64,000 bases of DNA, taken from the NCBI GenBank assembly GCA_012064385.1, contig QRDG01000402.1:697835-761834 (forward strand), read 5' to 3'. A model generated the notes under the pieces. The model worked only from the letters and a program-made list of their open reading frames with translations, ran no database searches and was not told the origin of the DNA. Each line of letters begins with the position of its first letter. Position 1 is the stretch's first letter. Position numbers and translations under genes: made by a program. This document shows positions 44,031 to 55,870 of the stretch, piece after piece. The stretch is from Puccinellia tenuiflora. Lineage: Eukaryota > Streptophyta > Magnoliopsida > Poales > Poaceae.

Positions 44031-46599
44031 ATGGAGCTAATCGATGAGAGATATGATAAAGACCACTGTGCGCAATATATGGCGGATAAGCAGGAGGTAC
44101 ATATATAGATAATTGTGTCATATGAGAATATTATATGGATTTGTAATGTTCTAAGTTGTGATTTTGTGTAGGTCTTTTCACCTCTGCGGATGAGGTATCA
44201 CGAGGTCTCGTCCAATGCGATGCCATATGACGAGCGGTACACACTGTACATTACTCGTATAGGACTCCTTCCGTACTTCAGCCTAGTTACTCGGTCGACG
44301 CCGAACATGAACCCTGCTGCCCTCACCGCACTTATTGACCGGTGGAGGCCGGAGACGCATACTTTTCACCTCCGCACCGGGGAGATGACCGTGACTCTTC
44401 AGGATGTCTCGATGATCCTTACACTTCCCATCGACAGAGATGCTGTGTGTTTTAGCACAGATTCCGAAGGTTGGTGTGAGTCGATGTTTGGTCTTATTGG
44501 TAAAGTACCTCCATTGAAGGTAGACCCAACTAAGGAAAGAAACCCCTCCGGTGCCACATATGTTTGGATAAAACAACAGTTTAGCCAGTGCCCCGCTGAC
44601 GCTAATGAGGAGACGATTCTGCAGTATGCACGTGCATACGTGTGGTATGTCATCTCTAGGTCTTTGTTTGCTGACGGCGGTGGTCGGCACGCTCCGTGGA
44701 TGTGGCTGAAGGCGTTAATGGGTGTGAGGAGGAAAATGAGCTGGGGTTCAGCTGCACTGGCATACTTATACCGTCAGGTAACCAATGTTTCATATTTTCT
44801 CCATCTATTATGGTAAACAAATTATGTAATGTGCTTTCACTTGTGCAGTTGGACGATGCTTGCCGTAGAATCGGAAAAGAGGGCTGTATGGGTGGTTCAT
44901 TGCTCCTACTTTCAGTTTGGATGTGGGAACACTTTCCGGTAGGTCAGCCGACAATATTGCCTTTCAAACCTTGGGAGGACCATGGAAACCCGCTGCGTAG
45001 GCCTACGTGGGCATACATGTGGGACGTGGTTTCTGATTATAGTGGGAACTCCAACATGGACTATGTGCGGTACACCAACGAGTTTGATGCGCTAACCCCT
45101 GAGCAGGTAAAAATGGTATGATACCATTCACCCCCTTTAAATCGAACCATCTACTAATTGATGTATTATGTTCTAGGTGAACTGGCTGCCATATGGTTAT
45201 GGGACTAACTTCGGACGCGCATCGGGATTCGAGTTGAACCCGAAGTGCATCGAGGAAGAATACCATTGGCTGTTACAGTGCCCAATGATATGCGTGTGGG
45301 CTGTTGAGTACCACCAGCCACAACGTGTGATGACCCAATTTGGGTTATATCAAACTACACCGCCAAAGTATAAGGACACGAAGTACTCGCTTCATATGTG
45401 AGTAATCTTCCAATTCTGTTATTACCATGGTACTATATATAATTGATGATACTAATAATGTGTATTGTTAAATGTGTAGAATGGAGCGAAAGTATCAGAA
45501 GAAGGTTAAGAATTGGGATTCATATCATTCCGATTACGTCGATAAGTGGAATGCCCGTTTGAGACAAGTGAAGGAGAATGTGGTCCACATCGAATAGCAC
45601 CCGTCTTTCGACACATTTGCATTCGACCGGTACCTTCGATGGTTCGTGCCACGGAGTCGTGTGTCCTTATGCCCACCTGCTTTTGATCCTGAAATCATGG
45701 AGGAGCACAGTACTAGTTCTGCAGAAGATCTTATTGCAGTCGAGTACAACAAACTCGTAAGGAAGGGCCGCCAAACTAAGTTCGCTCCTCTTATCAACTT
45801 TATGGTAAAATTTTATTTTCTACCTTCATCAACATAATTGGAGTATATATGCTATATTGACATGTTTATATTCGTAGCGCACCGAGATCGACAACCAAGC
45901 AAACGAAGCAACCCAAGCACTTGCGTAGCCTACCACCAAGAAGGGAAACAGTGCTGTACTAGACTTCGTGAATGTATGCTTATGGAATTCGGGGTTGGTG
46001 CATACTATGTGTTTTGTTTTCTCTAACATCTCAATTTGTTAATGTCACAGCGTTCGGCCACGCGGTTACGCACGTTAGCTCTTTTGCTAGGTTGCCGTGG
46101 TTCCGAGGACACCATTCAGACGGGGTCAACTTCAAGGGATGTCCGTGGCGAAGCTTCAAGCTCTAACCCAACTCATCTCGAAGATGAGGATGATGAGGTA
46201 AGAAATCTGCCCATTTCTTCAACTTTTGCGCATACATGAGACAAAGATCATTGGCATCATCAATACTAATAATCGTGTAGGTTCGTGATGATATGACTTT
46301 GCAGGAGTATCAATTTCAGCGGCGTGAGTTCAACTGCAGGTCCAGGAAGAAATTCACACGGTACACACCATCTCAGTGGGAGAAAAAACAAGGAGGTTGA
46401 TCCAGAGGCTGAGACAGAGGATGAGGAAGAGGGGGAGCCAGAGGCTGAGCCAGAAGATGAGCAGGCGTTAACACCTAGGAGGGGTGTTAGGCAACGGGTT
46501 AGGAGGGGTGTTAGGAAGGCACCCAATTCAGCTTTGAGGAGGATTCGGACCGAGGGGGCCTCATCGCCGGAGGTACCTCCTAGGAGGAGAAGGAACTAG
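44031..46599 (+). pseudogene. Plant mobile domain (PMD, MAIN-like) gene with two in-frame TAG codons
   Basis: Exons 44031-44096, 44172-44777, 44849-45106, 45177-45397, 45480-45804 and 45878 onward all have good splice sites. An untranslated first exon probably ends near 43634. The PMD core is clear: GLLPYFSLVTRSTP, LIDRWRPETHTFHLRTGEMT, TLQDVSMILTLPID, WVNWLPYG-type strands and RYLRWFVPRSR. TAG codons at 45595-45597 (VHIE*HPSFDTF) and 45926-45928 (ALA*PTTKKG) interrupt an otherwise open frame; both fit lost Gln codons. The frame before the first stop gives 422 aa, most of the domain. The 3' part is acidic, then basic (46324-46599, a different frame). PMDs occur in transposons and in host proteins such as MAIN and MAIL1 that affect silencing. 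Likely inactive or truncated. Confidence 0.85.
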
Positions 46600-47085
46600 T
46601 TGGGGCTTTATCGTAGTTGTCAGCTATCTATCTAGCTATGGGACTTGTCATCATTTAGAGACTTGTGGTTTTATTGTCATCTATGTAATATTGTGGGACA
46701 TGTTGAACTCGTAGTTGTTATGGAACTAGTTTGATGTATCCTGTTGTTTGATGTAATGTATCCTGTTGTTTGATGCATCCTGTTGTTTGATCCAAATATA
46801 ATTGCTGATCCATTAATGGTTTGCAGATTGGTGTTGCAAATTTTTAAAATGATAGCGCCCCAGCCTGGGGTGCTACACTCCTTAGTGCAGCGCCATCTTG
46901 AGATCCCAACACCATCTCCTTGTATAGACTCCAACACGACTCGGAGTTGAGAGGCATGGTCTTCCAACGAGAGTGCATTCCAAACCCTACATTACGTCTC
47001 CCCTCCAATTCAACTAAATCATTTGGATCCGTCCATTCCAACGCAATCCTTATTTTTTCCACAACCTCCACATAGTTAGGACTAC

Positions 47086-48943
47086 CACTACTAGGGAAAA
47101 GCTTACCCGTGGCGCACCAAAATGGCTTACCCGTGGCGCAGGGGCCTGCGCCACGGATTGCCACGCCACGGGTAACCACACTTACCCGTGGCGCAGGCCG
47201 GGATGTGCGCCACGAGTATTTCCCATGGCGCACAAGGCTACCTTGCGCCATGGCTAAGTGGAAGTACCCGTGGCGCACCTCTTAGTCGTGCGCCACAGCT
47301 AGGGTGCGCCGCGGCTAACTTCTGTCATGCGCCACGGCTATGAATTTCTGAATTTAAAAAAAAAGAGCCACCGGCCACCGCCCACGTCGGCGTGTCCGGC
47401 AGCTCCCGTCCTGCGCCGCGACATGGAGGTCGTCGTGGAGGTGCTCGCCACGTTTTGGAGATGCTCGTCGTGGAGATGCTCGCCGGCGTGGAGGTGCTTC
47501 GCCGGTCGTCGGTCCTTGTCGGCTTGGAGGTGCTCGCCGGTCGTCGGTCCTCGCCGGCGTGGAGGTGCTCGCCGGCGTGGAGGTGCTTTGCCGGCTGTCG
47601 GTCTCGTCGGCGTGGAGGTGCTCGCCGGTCGTCACTCCTCGTCGGCGTGGAGGTGCTCGCCGGCCGCCGGTCTCGTCGGCGTGGAGGTGCTCGCCGGCCG
47701 TCGCTCCTCGTCAGCGTGGATGTGCTCGCCGGCCGCCGGTCCTCGTTGGTGTGGAGGTGGACGCCATAGTGGAGGTGCTCACCGGCCGTCGTGGAGAAGG
47801 CCGGCAGTATGGTGCCATGGTGGAGGTGCTCACCGGTCGGCGGTGGAGAGAGGAGAATGGAGGAGAAGGGAGAGGAGGATGAGATAGAGAGGAGGAGGAG
47901 GAAGAGAGGAGGAGGAGGAGGAGTATAGGAGGAAGAGAGGAGGAGATGTGCCAATCCAGGCCTCTATCCTCTCGACCAATCAGAAACAAGAAGAAAGGAG
48001 CACACGGATTGTGTGCTAGTTTAGGTCGCTGTGAGCCGTCGGATCGCTGGGAGCCGTCGGATCGTGGTGTTGCCCCCCCATGTTACTCGTGGCGCATATC
48101 ATAGTGGTGCGCCACGAGTATTACAACTACCCGTGGCGCACCATCTCGTCCATGCGCCACGGGTAAGTTTTATTTATTTTTCCTAGCCAGAAAACTTAAA
48201 CTTCAAAAAAATAGGTGTTCCCTTTCGAATTTGGGGATTCTGTAGGCAAAAAACGGCTCAAAAGGCCGTAGGCCATTTGGATTGGATGTGTTTTTTCTCT
48301 AGTTTTTTTTAAGGTATTAAACGTCGAAATCCGAGTTCGTATGCAAAAGTTATCGTCATTTTACTCTTCCATAATGATTTTTTGCAAAATACATCGAAAT
48401 TCATGTTTCAAATTTTTCTAACACCTAGGTTACGTAACATAACCACATCTCAAAGGATTTTATTTTTGAATTTTTTAACATTTTCTTTTAACTTCTCCAA
48501 AACTGAAAAGGCGATCACCGGGGGGGGGGGGGGGTGCATGGGAGCACAAAGCAGGAAACTTACCCGTGGCGCACCAAAATTTACATGCGCCACGGCTAAG
48601 ACACTTACCCGTGGCGCACCAAAATTATGATGCGCCACGGCTATGTTGGGTCAAAATTTGGCTCCGGGGCCATTATATTGGTGGCGCATTGGAATAATGT
48701 GCGCCACGGCTATACTCTTACCCGTGGCGCACAAGTCTTGGGTGCACCACGACTAAGGAGGGTGCCCCTCCATCGACCCAGCGTGCACTTAGCCGTGGCG
48801 CACCGCTATTTTCATGCGCCACGGGTAATAGCATATGCGTGGCGCATCTGTGTCTGTTGCGCCACGGCTAGATACTTGTGACGCACCAAAATGGTGGTGC
48901 GCCATGGCTAAGTAATCCACCTATAAGCCTTTTCCTAGTAGTG
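47086..48943. mobile_element. Non-autonomous CACTA element in the MULE transposase
   Basis: Ends CACTACTAGGGAAAAGC and the inverse of CACTACTAGGAAAAGGC, with TAC duplications (47083-47085, 48944-48946). Subterminal CCGTGGCGCAC repeats at 47105-47340, 48085-48170 and 48555-48910 match those of the element at 5281. It codes for nothing recognisable. A run of about 14 G occurs near 48521-48534. Confidence 0.93.
47440..47800 (+). repeat. GGAGGTGCTCGCCGG minisatellite
   Basis: Eight to nine imperfect units of 33-51 bp contain GGAGGTGCTCGCCGG and TCGTCGGCGT inside the CACTA element. Long open frames on both strands come from this repeat. Confidence 0.8.
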
Positions 48944-49043
48944 TACGGTCAAACACCACCACAATCTTGTCGGGGTCATGCTCGACATTGCCTTTTAAAA
49001 AGGCTTCCTTGTCCACATGATGAACACTAACAAGCCTCTCCAT

Positions 49044-49577
49044 CTAAAAATTTATTATGCTAACCCAAATACGTCAAAAATGAAGATGTATTACACTAAG
49101 CTATGCATATCAAATAAATACAATAATAAGATCTAACCTACTAGTGTTAAGCTCAAAACTAGCCACTAACCCTAAGTAAATCTAACACATTAACAAAAAT
49201 GATAACCCTAACCTATAAATCACAAGAAAACACTCCATATTCATCATGCACACAAGCATTGAGCAAAATAACAATTATAAACCATACATTTAGCCTCACA
49301 TCAAATTTTTAGGGTTTCCTAGATCTAGAACAAATGCCACAAAAATGCAAGATTTTAATTGGACAAAAGCATTAAGGATGGGGGAGAATACCTCTTTGCA
49401 CCAAGGAGGCCGAAATCCACCAATAAAATGCAACCCAAATGGAAAGATTTGAGAGGGGATTGAGTTGGGGAAGTGAGAGAGATAGAGAGGGCAGCTCAGG
49501 CTCGGAGCAGGACACAAGTGGCTGTGGGGTCGCGTGGTGGGCGACCCACCCGCGACCCCAGCCACTTAACACTTTTA
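49044..49577 (-). promoter_or_regulatory. Leader region of the MULE transposase
   Basis: Sequence between the transposase ATG and the right TIR; AT-rich 49050-49400 then GC-mixed. No other gene. Confidence 0.4.
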
Positions 49578-49865
49578 CACAGGGTAGCGCCCCAGGAGAC
49601 GGCGCTGCCGTATGGAGGGTAGCGCCCCAGGCGGGGGCGCTACCTAAACAGATTGGGCCCCCCACTGCCACGCTGGCAGGGATGGCAGCGCCCCATGCGG
49701 GGGCGTTACCACGTTGAGGGCAGCGCCACAGCCTGGGGCGTTACCCTATTGAGGGTAGCTCCCTGCTGTAAGGCGCTGCCCAAAAGGGTTAGTTTTGATT
49801 TTTTTTTGAATTGAGTTCATTTTGTGCTAAAATTTGCCCACGTGGTCAGTTTCGTCAATTTTCAC
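49578..49865 (-). repeat. Right TIR of the MULE
   Basis: About 290 bp, inverse of the left TIR with one extra GGGGCGTTACCACGTTGAGG segment. It lies upstream of the transposase exon. Confidence 0.9.
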
Positions 49866-50081
49866 TGCGAGCGAAGGACAAACGGGGTTCTAACTTGTGT
49901 GGGATGGGGCATCACGCGTGTAGCTAGTCTACATTTTTCTCAAGAAAAAAACGTGTAGCTAGTCTACATATATACGTCGGTGCCCAAAAGACCACTCCCA
50001 GTTCAAAGGGGAAAAAAAGACACAAAATGTTCGAGCATGACTTGAGACTTGAGAGTCAGCCCACGGTACCTTGTTCCAGCG

Positions 50082-50465
50082 CACTACGGGAGAGCAGTTA
50101 ATTAGGGGCACTTCAATGTGCCTCTAAAAATCTATAAAGTGCCTTTAAACATTTTTAGGGGCACTAAAAAAGTGTTACATTTAATTGTGTCCCTAAAAAT
50201 ATTAGAGGCACTTTAAAAAAAGTGCCCCTAAAAATGGTATTTTTAGAGGCACTTCAAAAATGCCCCTTAATATTTTTAGAGGCACTTTTTTTAGAAGTGC
50301 ATCTAAAAATGATAAGGACAATTTGGAAAATGCCCCTTAATATTTTTAGAAGCACTTCTCTAAAAATGCCCCTAACCTTTTTTAGAGGTATTTTGAAAAA
50401 AGTGCCCATAATAATTTTTAGAGGCATTTTATATAACTGCCTCCGAAAATAATAAGTAGCACTAA
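50082..50465. mobile_element. Relic with CACTA-like end and palindromic GGGGCACTT repeats
   Basis: CACTACGGGAGAGC at 50082 resembles a CACTA end. It is followed by about ten TTTTTAGRGGCACTT / AAGTGCCCCTAAAAA units in both orientations. No matching right end is visible; probably truncated. Confidence 0.5.
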
Positions 50466-51603
50466 CAACTAATATAATGCAGCTATATATAATTCTCATA
50501 TAATGCAGCAGAACAGCAAAATCAAATTCATTGTATGAACTAGACTTCACAGCAACACACAACTGCATTTCCAAACTTGCAGCAAGTTATCATGTATGAC
50601 AATATAACAATAGAACTTAGTTGACAGCTACTGTCCTACTAGTGGTTATTTGTAGGACACATATGGCCTCAATAGTACCACTAGTAGAAAACGGACCTTT
50701 CGTCTAGAGCAAGATTTTGCTCTAGTCCCGGATGAATTTGGAACCGGGACTAGAGGGGGGCTCTAGTCCCGGTTCATCGGCTACGAGGCCGGCAGCCTCT
50801 AGTCCCGGGTCGTGGGAGAGCTCTAGTCCCGGTTCGTATAACGAACCGGGACTAAAGGGTTGGAGCAGGCCGCAGCTGCCGTGGGGACCAGCGCGAGACC
50901 CTTTAGAACCGGTTCGTATAACGAACCGGTACTAAAAGTTTCCCTATATCATCTCCTACCCCAAGCTCCATTTTTCCTGCTCGAGAGCACACTCCATTTT
51001 TGCTCTCTTTCCTCTACCGAGCTCGAGTTACTCCCCATTTTTTCCCCACCATTTGTCAAGATATTGGCGGCACCCATCTATCCAAGGGTCAGCAACTTCA
51101 TCCTTTATTCCGGCGGCAATGCAAGTTTAGCTCATTTCGTTGCTAAAATTTAGCTCATATCATTTTTGTAGTGCTAGCTAGGTGTTTGATGAAATGCCAA
51201 CTTAGAGAGTTCATTTGTTTTATATATGCAATTTGAGCTCTAAATTAAATTATGATTTGTAGGTTTTAGTGTCGTCCCGTCCCCTTCCTCACCGTCATAG
51301 ATCGCCAGCGCCGCCCTGTCGCCGGCACCACCTTGGTTAGTCTCTTGTTTTTATCTTTTTTTTAAAGAAAAATTCTTACTTGTATGATTTAGATGCATAG
51401 TTATTAGTTGTATAGTTTTTTTTTACTTCTATGACTGTTTGTTATATGTATAGTGTCATGGTTTTGATATCCGTCCCCGTCGGCCCTCGTCCGGTCTATG
51501 ATTCAGATGTGGTATATTATCTTTTATAACTATTTGTTTAATTTCGTGTTTATAACAATTATGCCGAACAACACTTGACATATATATATATATTCTTATC
51601 TAG

Positions 51604-51909
51604 GAGGTAGTTGAACCGGAAATTCCAACCGACTCTGTTGTCGAGATGCTAAATTTATTTGAAAAAGAAAACAATAATTTGAAAGCAAAATTGAAAAGAA
51701 GTGAAGAAGAGAAGATGGAATTAGAGTTGTATCTTGCCGATGTCGTCCATGATCACAAGATCAAGATGGATGCAATGCGCTTGAAGATTAGAAACATTAG
51801 AAACTATGCCATTAATAGAGAGGCTTGGTATCATTATGCTGTTGGATCAATGGTTACCTTAGTTGCGATTTTGATCGCATTTGTTGTTGCATTTAAATGC
51901 ATTACATAG
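51604..51909 (+). CDS. CACTA-encoded coiled-coil protein with C-terminal membrane helix
   Basis: The exon starts after CTTATCTAG (51603) in frame EVVEPEIPTDSVVEMLNLFE and ends TAG 51907-51909. From ATG 51646 it gives 87 aa. Residues about 1-45 are a charged coiled coil (EKENNNLKAKLKRSEEEKME), followed by LYLADVVHDHKIKMDAMRLK, then AVGSMVTLVAILIAFVVAF as a single membrane helix ending FKCIT. This is a tail-anchored layout. At least one earlier exon is likely (acceptor near 51262, donor GTTAGT near 51336). Similar small proteins accompany many Triticeae CACTA copies as far as I recall; their role is unknown. Confidence 0.6.
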   Translation, partial: EVVEPEIPTDSVVEMLNLFEKENNNLKAKLKRSEEEKMELELYLADVVHDHKIKMDAMRLKIRNIRNYAINREAWYHYAVGSMVTLVAILIAFVVAFKCIT

Positions 51910-52085
51910 TTTAATTGTATGTTAATTTCAATGTATGTTTTAATTATGAGAACTATGTATTACATTTGGTCAGTACTCTACTTTGGTTTTAATGTGATGA
52001 ACTTGTATTGATTAATTTGGTCACTTCTCTGTTCATGATGTTGTGTGTAATGATGTTTTCCCTTCTTATGCATAAAAGGTGCTCG

Positions 52086-55000
52086 ATGAACCGGCAATGG
52101 ATGTACGATGACCGACTCTCTATTGAGTACATTCAAGGCCTGCGATATTTTCTCAATGTGGCTGAGGCAAACGCGCGGAATGGTTTTATGTGTTGTCCAT
52201 GCCGTGTCTGTCAGAATGAGAAGGATTACTCTTCCTCAAAAACCCTTCACATCCACCTTATTAAGTCCGGTTTCATGTACGGCTATAATTGTTGGACCAA
52301 GCACGGAGTAAGAGGGGTAATGATGGAAGACAACGAAGAAGAAGAGAACGATGACAACTATAATTCTATGTTCCCTGAATACGGTGGTAATGCAAGGGGG
52401 GAGCTGAGGACGAAGAGACACCAGATGAGCCCATGGTAGACGATGATCTTTGTCGGGCCATCGTTGATGCACAGAGAGAAGCAGAAAGTGCAAATGAGAA
52501 GTTGAAGTTGGGGCGCATGTTAGAGGATCACAAAAAAAAGTTGTACCCAACTTGCGAAGATGGCAACACAAAGCTCGGTACCACACTGGAATTGCTGCAA
52601 TGGAAGGCAAAGACTGGTTTATCTGACAAGGGATTTGAGAAGTTACTAAAAATAATGAAGAAAAAGCTTCCAAAGGATAACGAATTGCCTGACAGTACGT
52701 ATGAAGCAAAGAAGGTTCTCTGCCTTCTAGGATTAGATATGCAGAAGATACATGCATGCATTAATGACTGCATCCTCTACCGTGGTGAGGAGTACGATAA
52801 TAAGAATGAATGCCCGGTATGCGGTGCATTGCGGTATAAGATCAGACGAGATGACCCTGGTGATGTTGAGGGCCAGCCCCCCAGGAAGAGGGTTCCTGCC
52901 AAGGTGATGTGGTATGCTCCTATAATACCACGGTTGAAATGTTTGTTCAGAAACAAAGAGCATGCCAAGTTGTTGCGATGGCACAAAGAAGACCGCAAGA
53001 AAGACGAGATGTTGAGACACCCCGCTGATGGGTCGCAGTGGAGAAAAATCGATAGAGAGTACAAGGACTTTGCAGATGATGCTAGAAACTTAAGGTTTGG
53101 TCTAAGTACAGATGGCATGAATCCTTTTGGGGAGCAGAGCTGCAGTCATAGCACCTGGCCTGTAACTCTATGTATCTATAACCTTCCTCCTTGGTTGTGC
53201 ATGAAGCGGAAGTTCATTATGATGCCAGTGCTGATCCAAGGCCCGAAGCAACCCGGCAACGACATTGATGTGTACCTAAAGCCACTAGTTGAAGAACTTT
53301 TACAGTTGTGGGGCGAAAAAGGTGTACGTGTGTGGGATGAGAACAAACAACAGGAATTTGACCTACGAGCGCTGCTCTTCGTAACCATTAATGATTGGCC
53401 TGTTCTTAGTAACCATTCAGGACAGACAAACAAGAGATACAATGCATGCACGCACTGTTTAGATGAGACTGATAATACATATTTGGAGAAATATAAGAAG
53501 GTTGTGTACCTGGGCCATCGTCGATTTCTTCCTCCTAAGCATCCCGTAAGAAAGAAATGCAAGCATTTCAAAGATACAGAGCATCGGAGGAAGCCTGTCC
53601 GCCGTACTGGTCATGATATATTTGGTATGGTCAAGAATCTAGAAGTGATCTTTGGAAAGGGTCCTGGCGGTCAATCTGTTCCGAATGACGCCACCGGACA
53701 CGCGGCCATGTGGAAGAAGAAATCAATATTTTGGGAGCTACCCTATTGGAAAGTCCTAGAAGTCCGCTCTGCAATCGACGTGATGCACGTGACGAAGAAT
53801 CTTTGCGTGAACCTGCTAGGACATTTGGGCGTGTATGGGAAGACAAAAGATACGCCGGAAGCACGGCAGGACCAGCAACGTATGAAAGACCCAGACGACC
53901 TGCATCCAATGAAGACGGATAAAGGAGGTCTAAGTCCTGCCAGCTACACTCTTACGAAAGAAGAGAAGGAAATATTTTTTGAAGTCTTGAGCAGTATGAA
54001 GGTCCCGTCTGGCTTCTCGTCAAATATAAAGGGAATAATAAATATGGCCGAGAAAAAATTCCAGAACCTAAAGTCTCATGACTGCCACGTGCTTATGACC
54101 CAATTGCTTCCGGTTGCATTGCGGGGGATTCTACCGGAAAATGTTCGACTACCCATTGTGAAGCTATGTGCATTTCTCAATGCAATTTCTCAGAAGATAA
54201 TCGATCCAGAAATTCTACCAAGGTTACAAAGGGATGTGGTTCAATGTCTCGTTAGTTTTGAGTTGGTGTTCCCACCATCCTTCTTAAATATTATGACGCA
54301 TCTACTAGTACACCTAGTCGAAGAGATTGCCATTCTGGGTCCTGTATTTTTACACAATATGTTCCCCTTTGAGAGGTTCATGGGAGTCTTGAAGAAATAT
54401 GTTCATAACCATGCTAGGCCAGAAGGAAGCATCTCCAAAGGCTATGGAACAGAGGAGGTCATTGAGTTTTGTGTTGATTTTATTCCCGACATTAAGTCTA
54501 TTGGTCTTCCTGAATCGCGGCATGAGGGGAGACTGAGTGGAAAAGGCACTCTAGGAAGGAAATCAATAATATGTAGGGACGGACATTCTTTCACTCAAGC
54601 GCACTACACAGTTCTACAGAATTTCACCTTGACGGCTCTGTATATCGAGGAACACAAGAATATTGTACGCTTCAACAACCCCGGGAAGCATGACTACTCG
54701 ATTAGACATGAACACATGGAGACTTTCGGCGGTTGGTTGCAAACACATCTCAACAATAACAACACTATTGAAGATCAGCTGTACTTGTTATCCAGGTCAC
54801 CATCTTCGACTATATGGACTTTCCAAGGGTATGAGATAAACAGAAATATATTTTATATGTTCGCCCAAGATAAAAAGAGCACCAACCAAAACAGTGGTGT
54901 CCGTTTTGATGCAACAAACAACAATGGGTCACAGGACACATACTACGGTTACATAGAGGAGATATGGGAACTTGACTATGGACCTACTTTTAAGGTCCCC

Positions 55001-55393
55001 GTGTTTCGGTGCAAATGTGTCAAGCTGACAGCAGGCGGGTTAAAGGTAGACGAGCAGTACGGAATGATAACAGTGGACCTCAACAATCTTGCGTACTTAG
55101 ACGAACCATTCGTCTTAGCCAATGATGTGGCTCAGGTTTTCTATGTGAAGGACATGTCTAGCAAACCGAGAAAAAATAAGCGAAAGAATATATCAGATGA
55201 TGAGCCAAAGCACCACATAGTTCTTTCAGGTAAAATAAATATCGTGGGAGTGGAGGACAAGACAGACATGTCAGAAGATTATGATAAGTTTCATGAAATT
55301 CCGCCCTTCGTAGTGAAGGATGATCCAAGTCTCCTGTTAATTAATGAAGATGCTCCATGGTTACGGCGCAGAAAAAAACCAAACACTAGATAG
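52086..55393 (+). pseudogene. CACTA transposase (Transposase_21/TNP2-like), one frameshift
   Basis: ATG 52086 follows an acceptor-like AAAAG and opens MNRQWMYDDRLSIEYIQGL; the N-terminal zinc-finger-like part has MCCPCRVCQ. The frame is lost in the G-run at 52396-52401: adding one base would continue into the 986-codon frame that ends at 55393. That frame has NECPVCGALRY, the Transposase_21 core (FGLSTDGMNPFG, PGNDIDVYLKPLVEELLQLW, RSAIDVMHVTKNLCVNLLG), DUF4218-like FLHNMFPFERFMGVLKKYVH and DUF4216-like TYYGYIEEIWELDYG..VPVFRC. En/Spm-type transposases cut at CACTA ends. A single homopolymer slip could also be a sequencing error, so activity is not excluded. Confidence 0.88.
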
Positions 55394-55439
55394 AGATGTT
55401 GTGATGTGTAATAATATATTAAACCTTTTATGTAACTTC

Positions 55440-55870
55440 ACCGTTGGATGTATACAGGGAATCTGAATGATTTGTATTCGGTCGATGAACTGAAGGATTT
55501 CTATATAGAACAAAACAAACGGTTTCCCCCGCATACAGCCCAACGGTGGCTCGTGAGTGCCTGCATATCAAATGCACCGTTGGACGTACGCAGTGAATCC
55601 GAATGATTTGTATTCGGTCGATAAACTGAAAGATTTCTATATAGAGATGTCCTCTGTCTTTGCCTTCCGGACTAGCTTGGATGTATGCAGGGAATCCGAA
55701 TGCTTTGTATACGGTCGATGCACTGGATGATTTGTAGAGGGGAACAAAACACACGGTTTCCCCATCATACAGCCCTACGGTGGCTCCTGAGAGCCTGCGT
55801 ATCAAATGCACCGTAGGACTGTATGATGGGGAATCTGAATGCTTTGTATACCAGATGAGCACACACTGAG
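55440..55870 (+). repeat. Diverged repeats 3' of the transposase
   Basis: Three to four copies of a unit with TTGTATTCGGTCGATGAACTG, ATTTCTATATAGA and ACGGTTTCCCC, plus CCGTTGGAYGTA. A shorter trace occurs after the second transposase (61390-61460). Confidence 0.75.

Larger units (their letters stand above)
46860..49043 (-). pseudogene. MULE transposase N-terminal exon, split by a CACTA element
   Basis: On the minus strand ATG 49043 opens MERLVSVHHVDKEAFLKGNV to a break at 48947. The frame continues at 47085 with SPNYVEVVEKIRIALEWTDP, then VELEGRRNVGFGMHSRWKTM and EMVLGSQD. This is the usual N-terminal domain of grass Mutator-like transposases. Removing the CACTA and one TAC copy restores the frame (VFDR|SPNY). 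After QDGAALRS the frame runs straight into TIR-type GTAGCGCC repeats and stops, so the catalytic DDE and zinc-knuckle parts are absent. The element cannot supply its own transposase. Confidence 0.85.
43214..49865. mobile_element. MULE with MuDR-like two-gene layout (PMD gene plus transposase remnant)
   Basis: The element starts GTGAAAATTGACGAAACTG and ends with the inverse; the 9-bp duplication TGCGAGCGA (43205-43213, 49866-49874) marks the Mutator superfamily. Without the nested CACTA it is about 4.8 kb. A plant mobile domain gene starts near the left TIR and runs inward (+), and a Mutator-type transposase exon starts near the right TIR and runs inward (-). Both genes are damaged. Many GGTAGCGCCCCAG / CTGGGGCGCTACC palindromic words fill both TIRs and one internal site (46855-46890). 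Confidence 0.92.

Noticed and set aside
47325..47954. 209-codon Thr/Ser/Pro-rich minus-strand frame
   Set aside because: Comes from the minisatellite in the CACTA element; no start context or domain.
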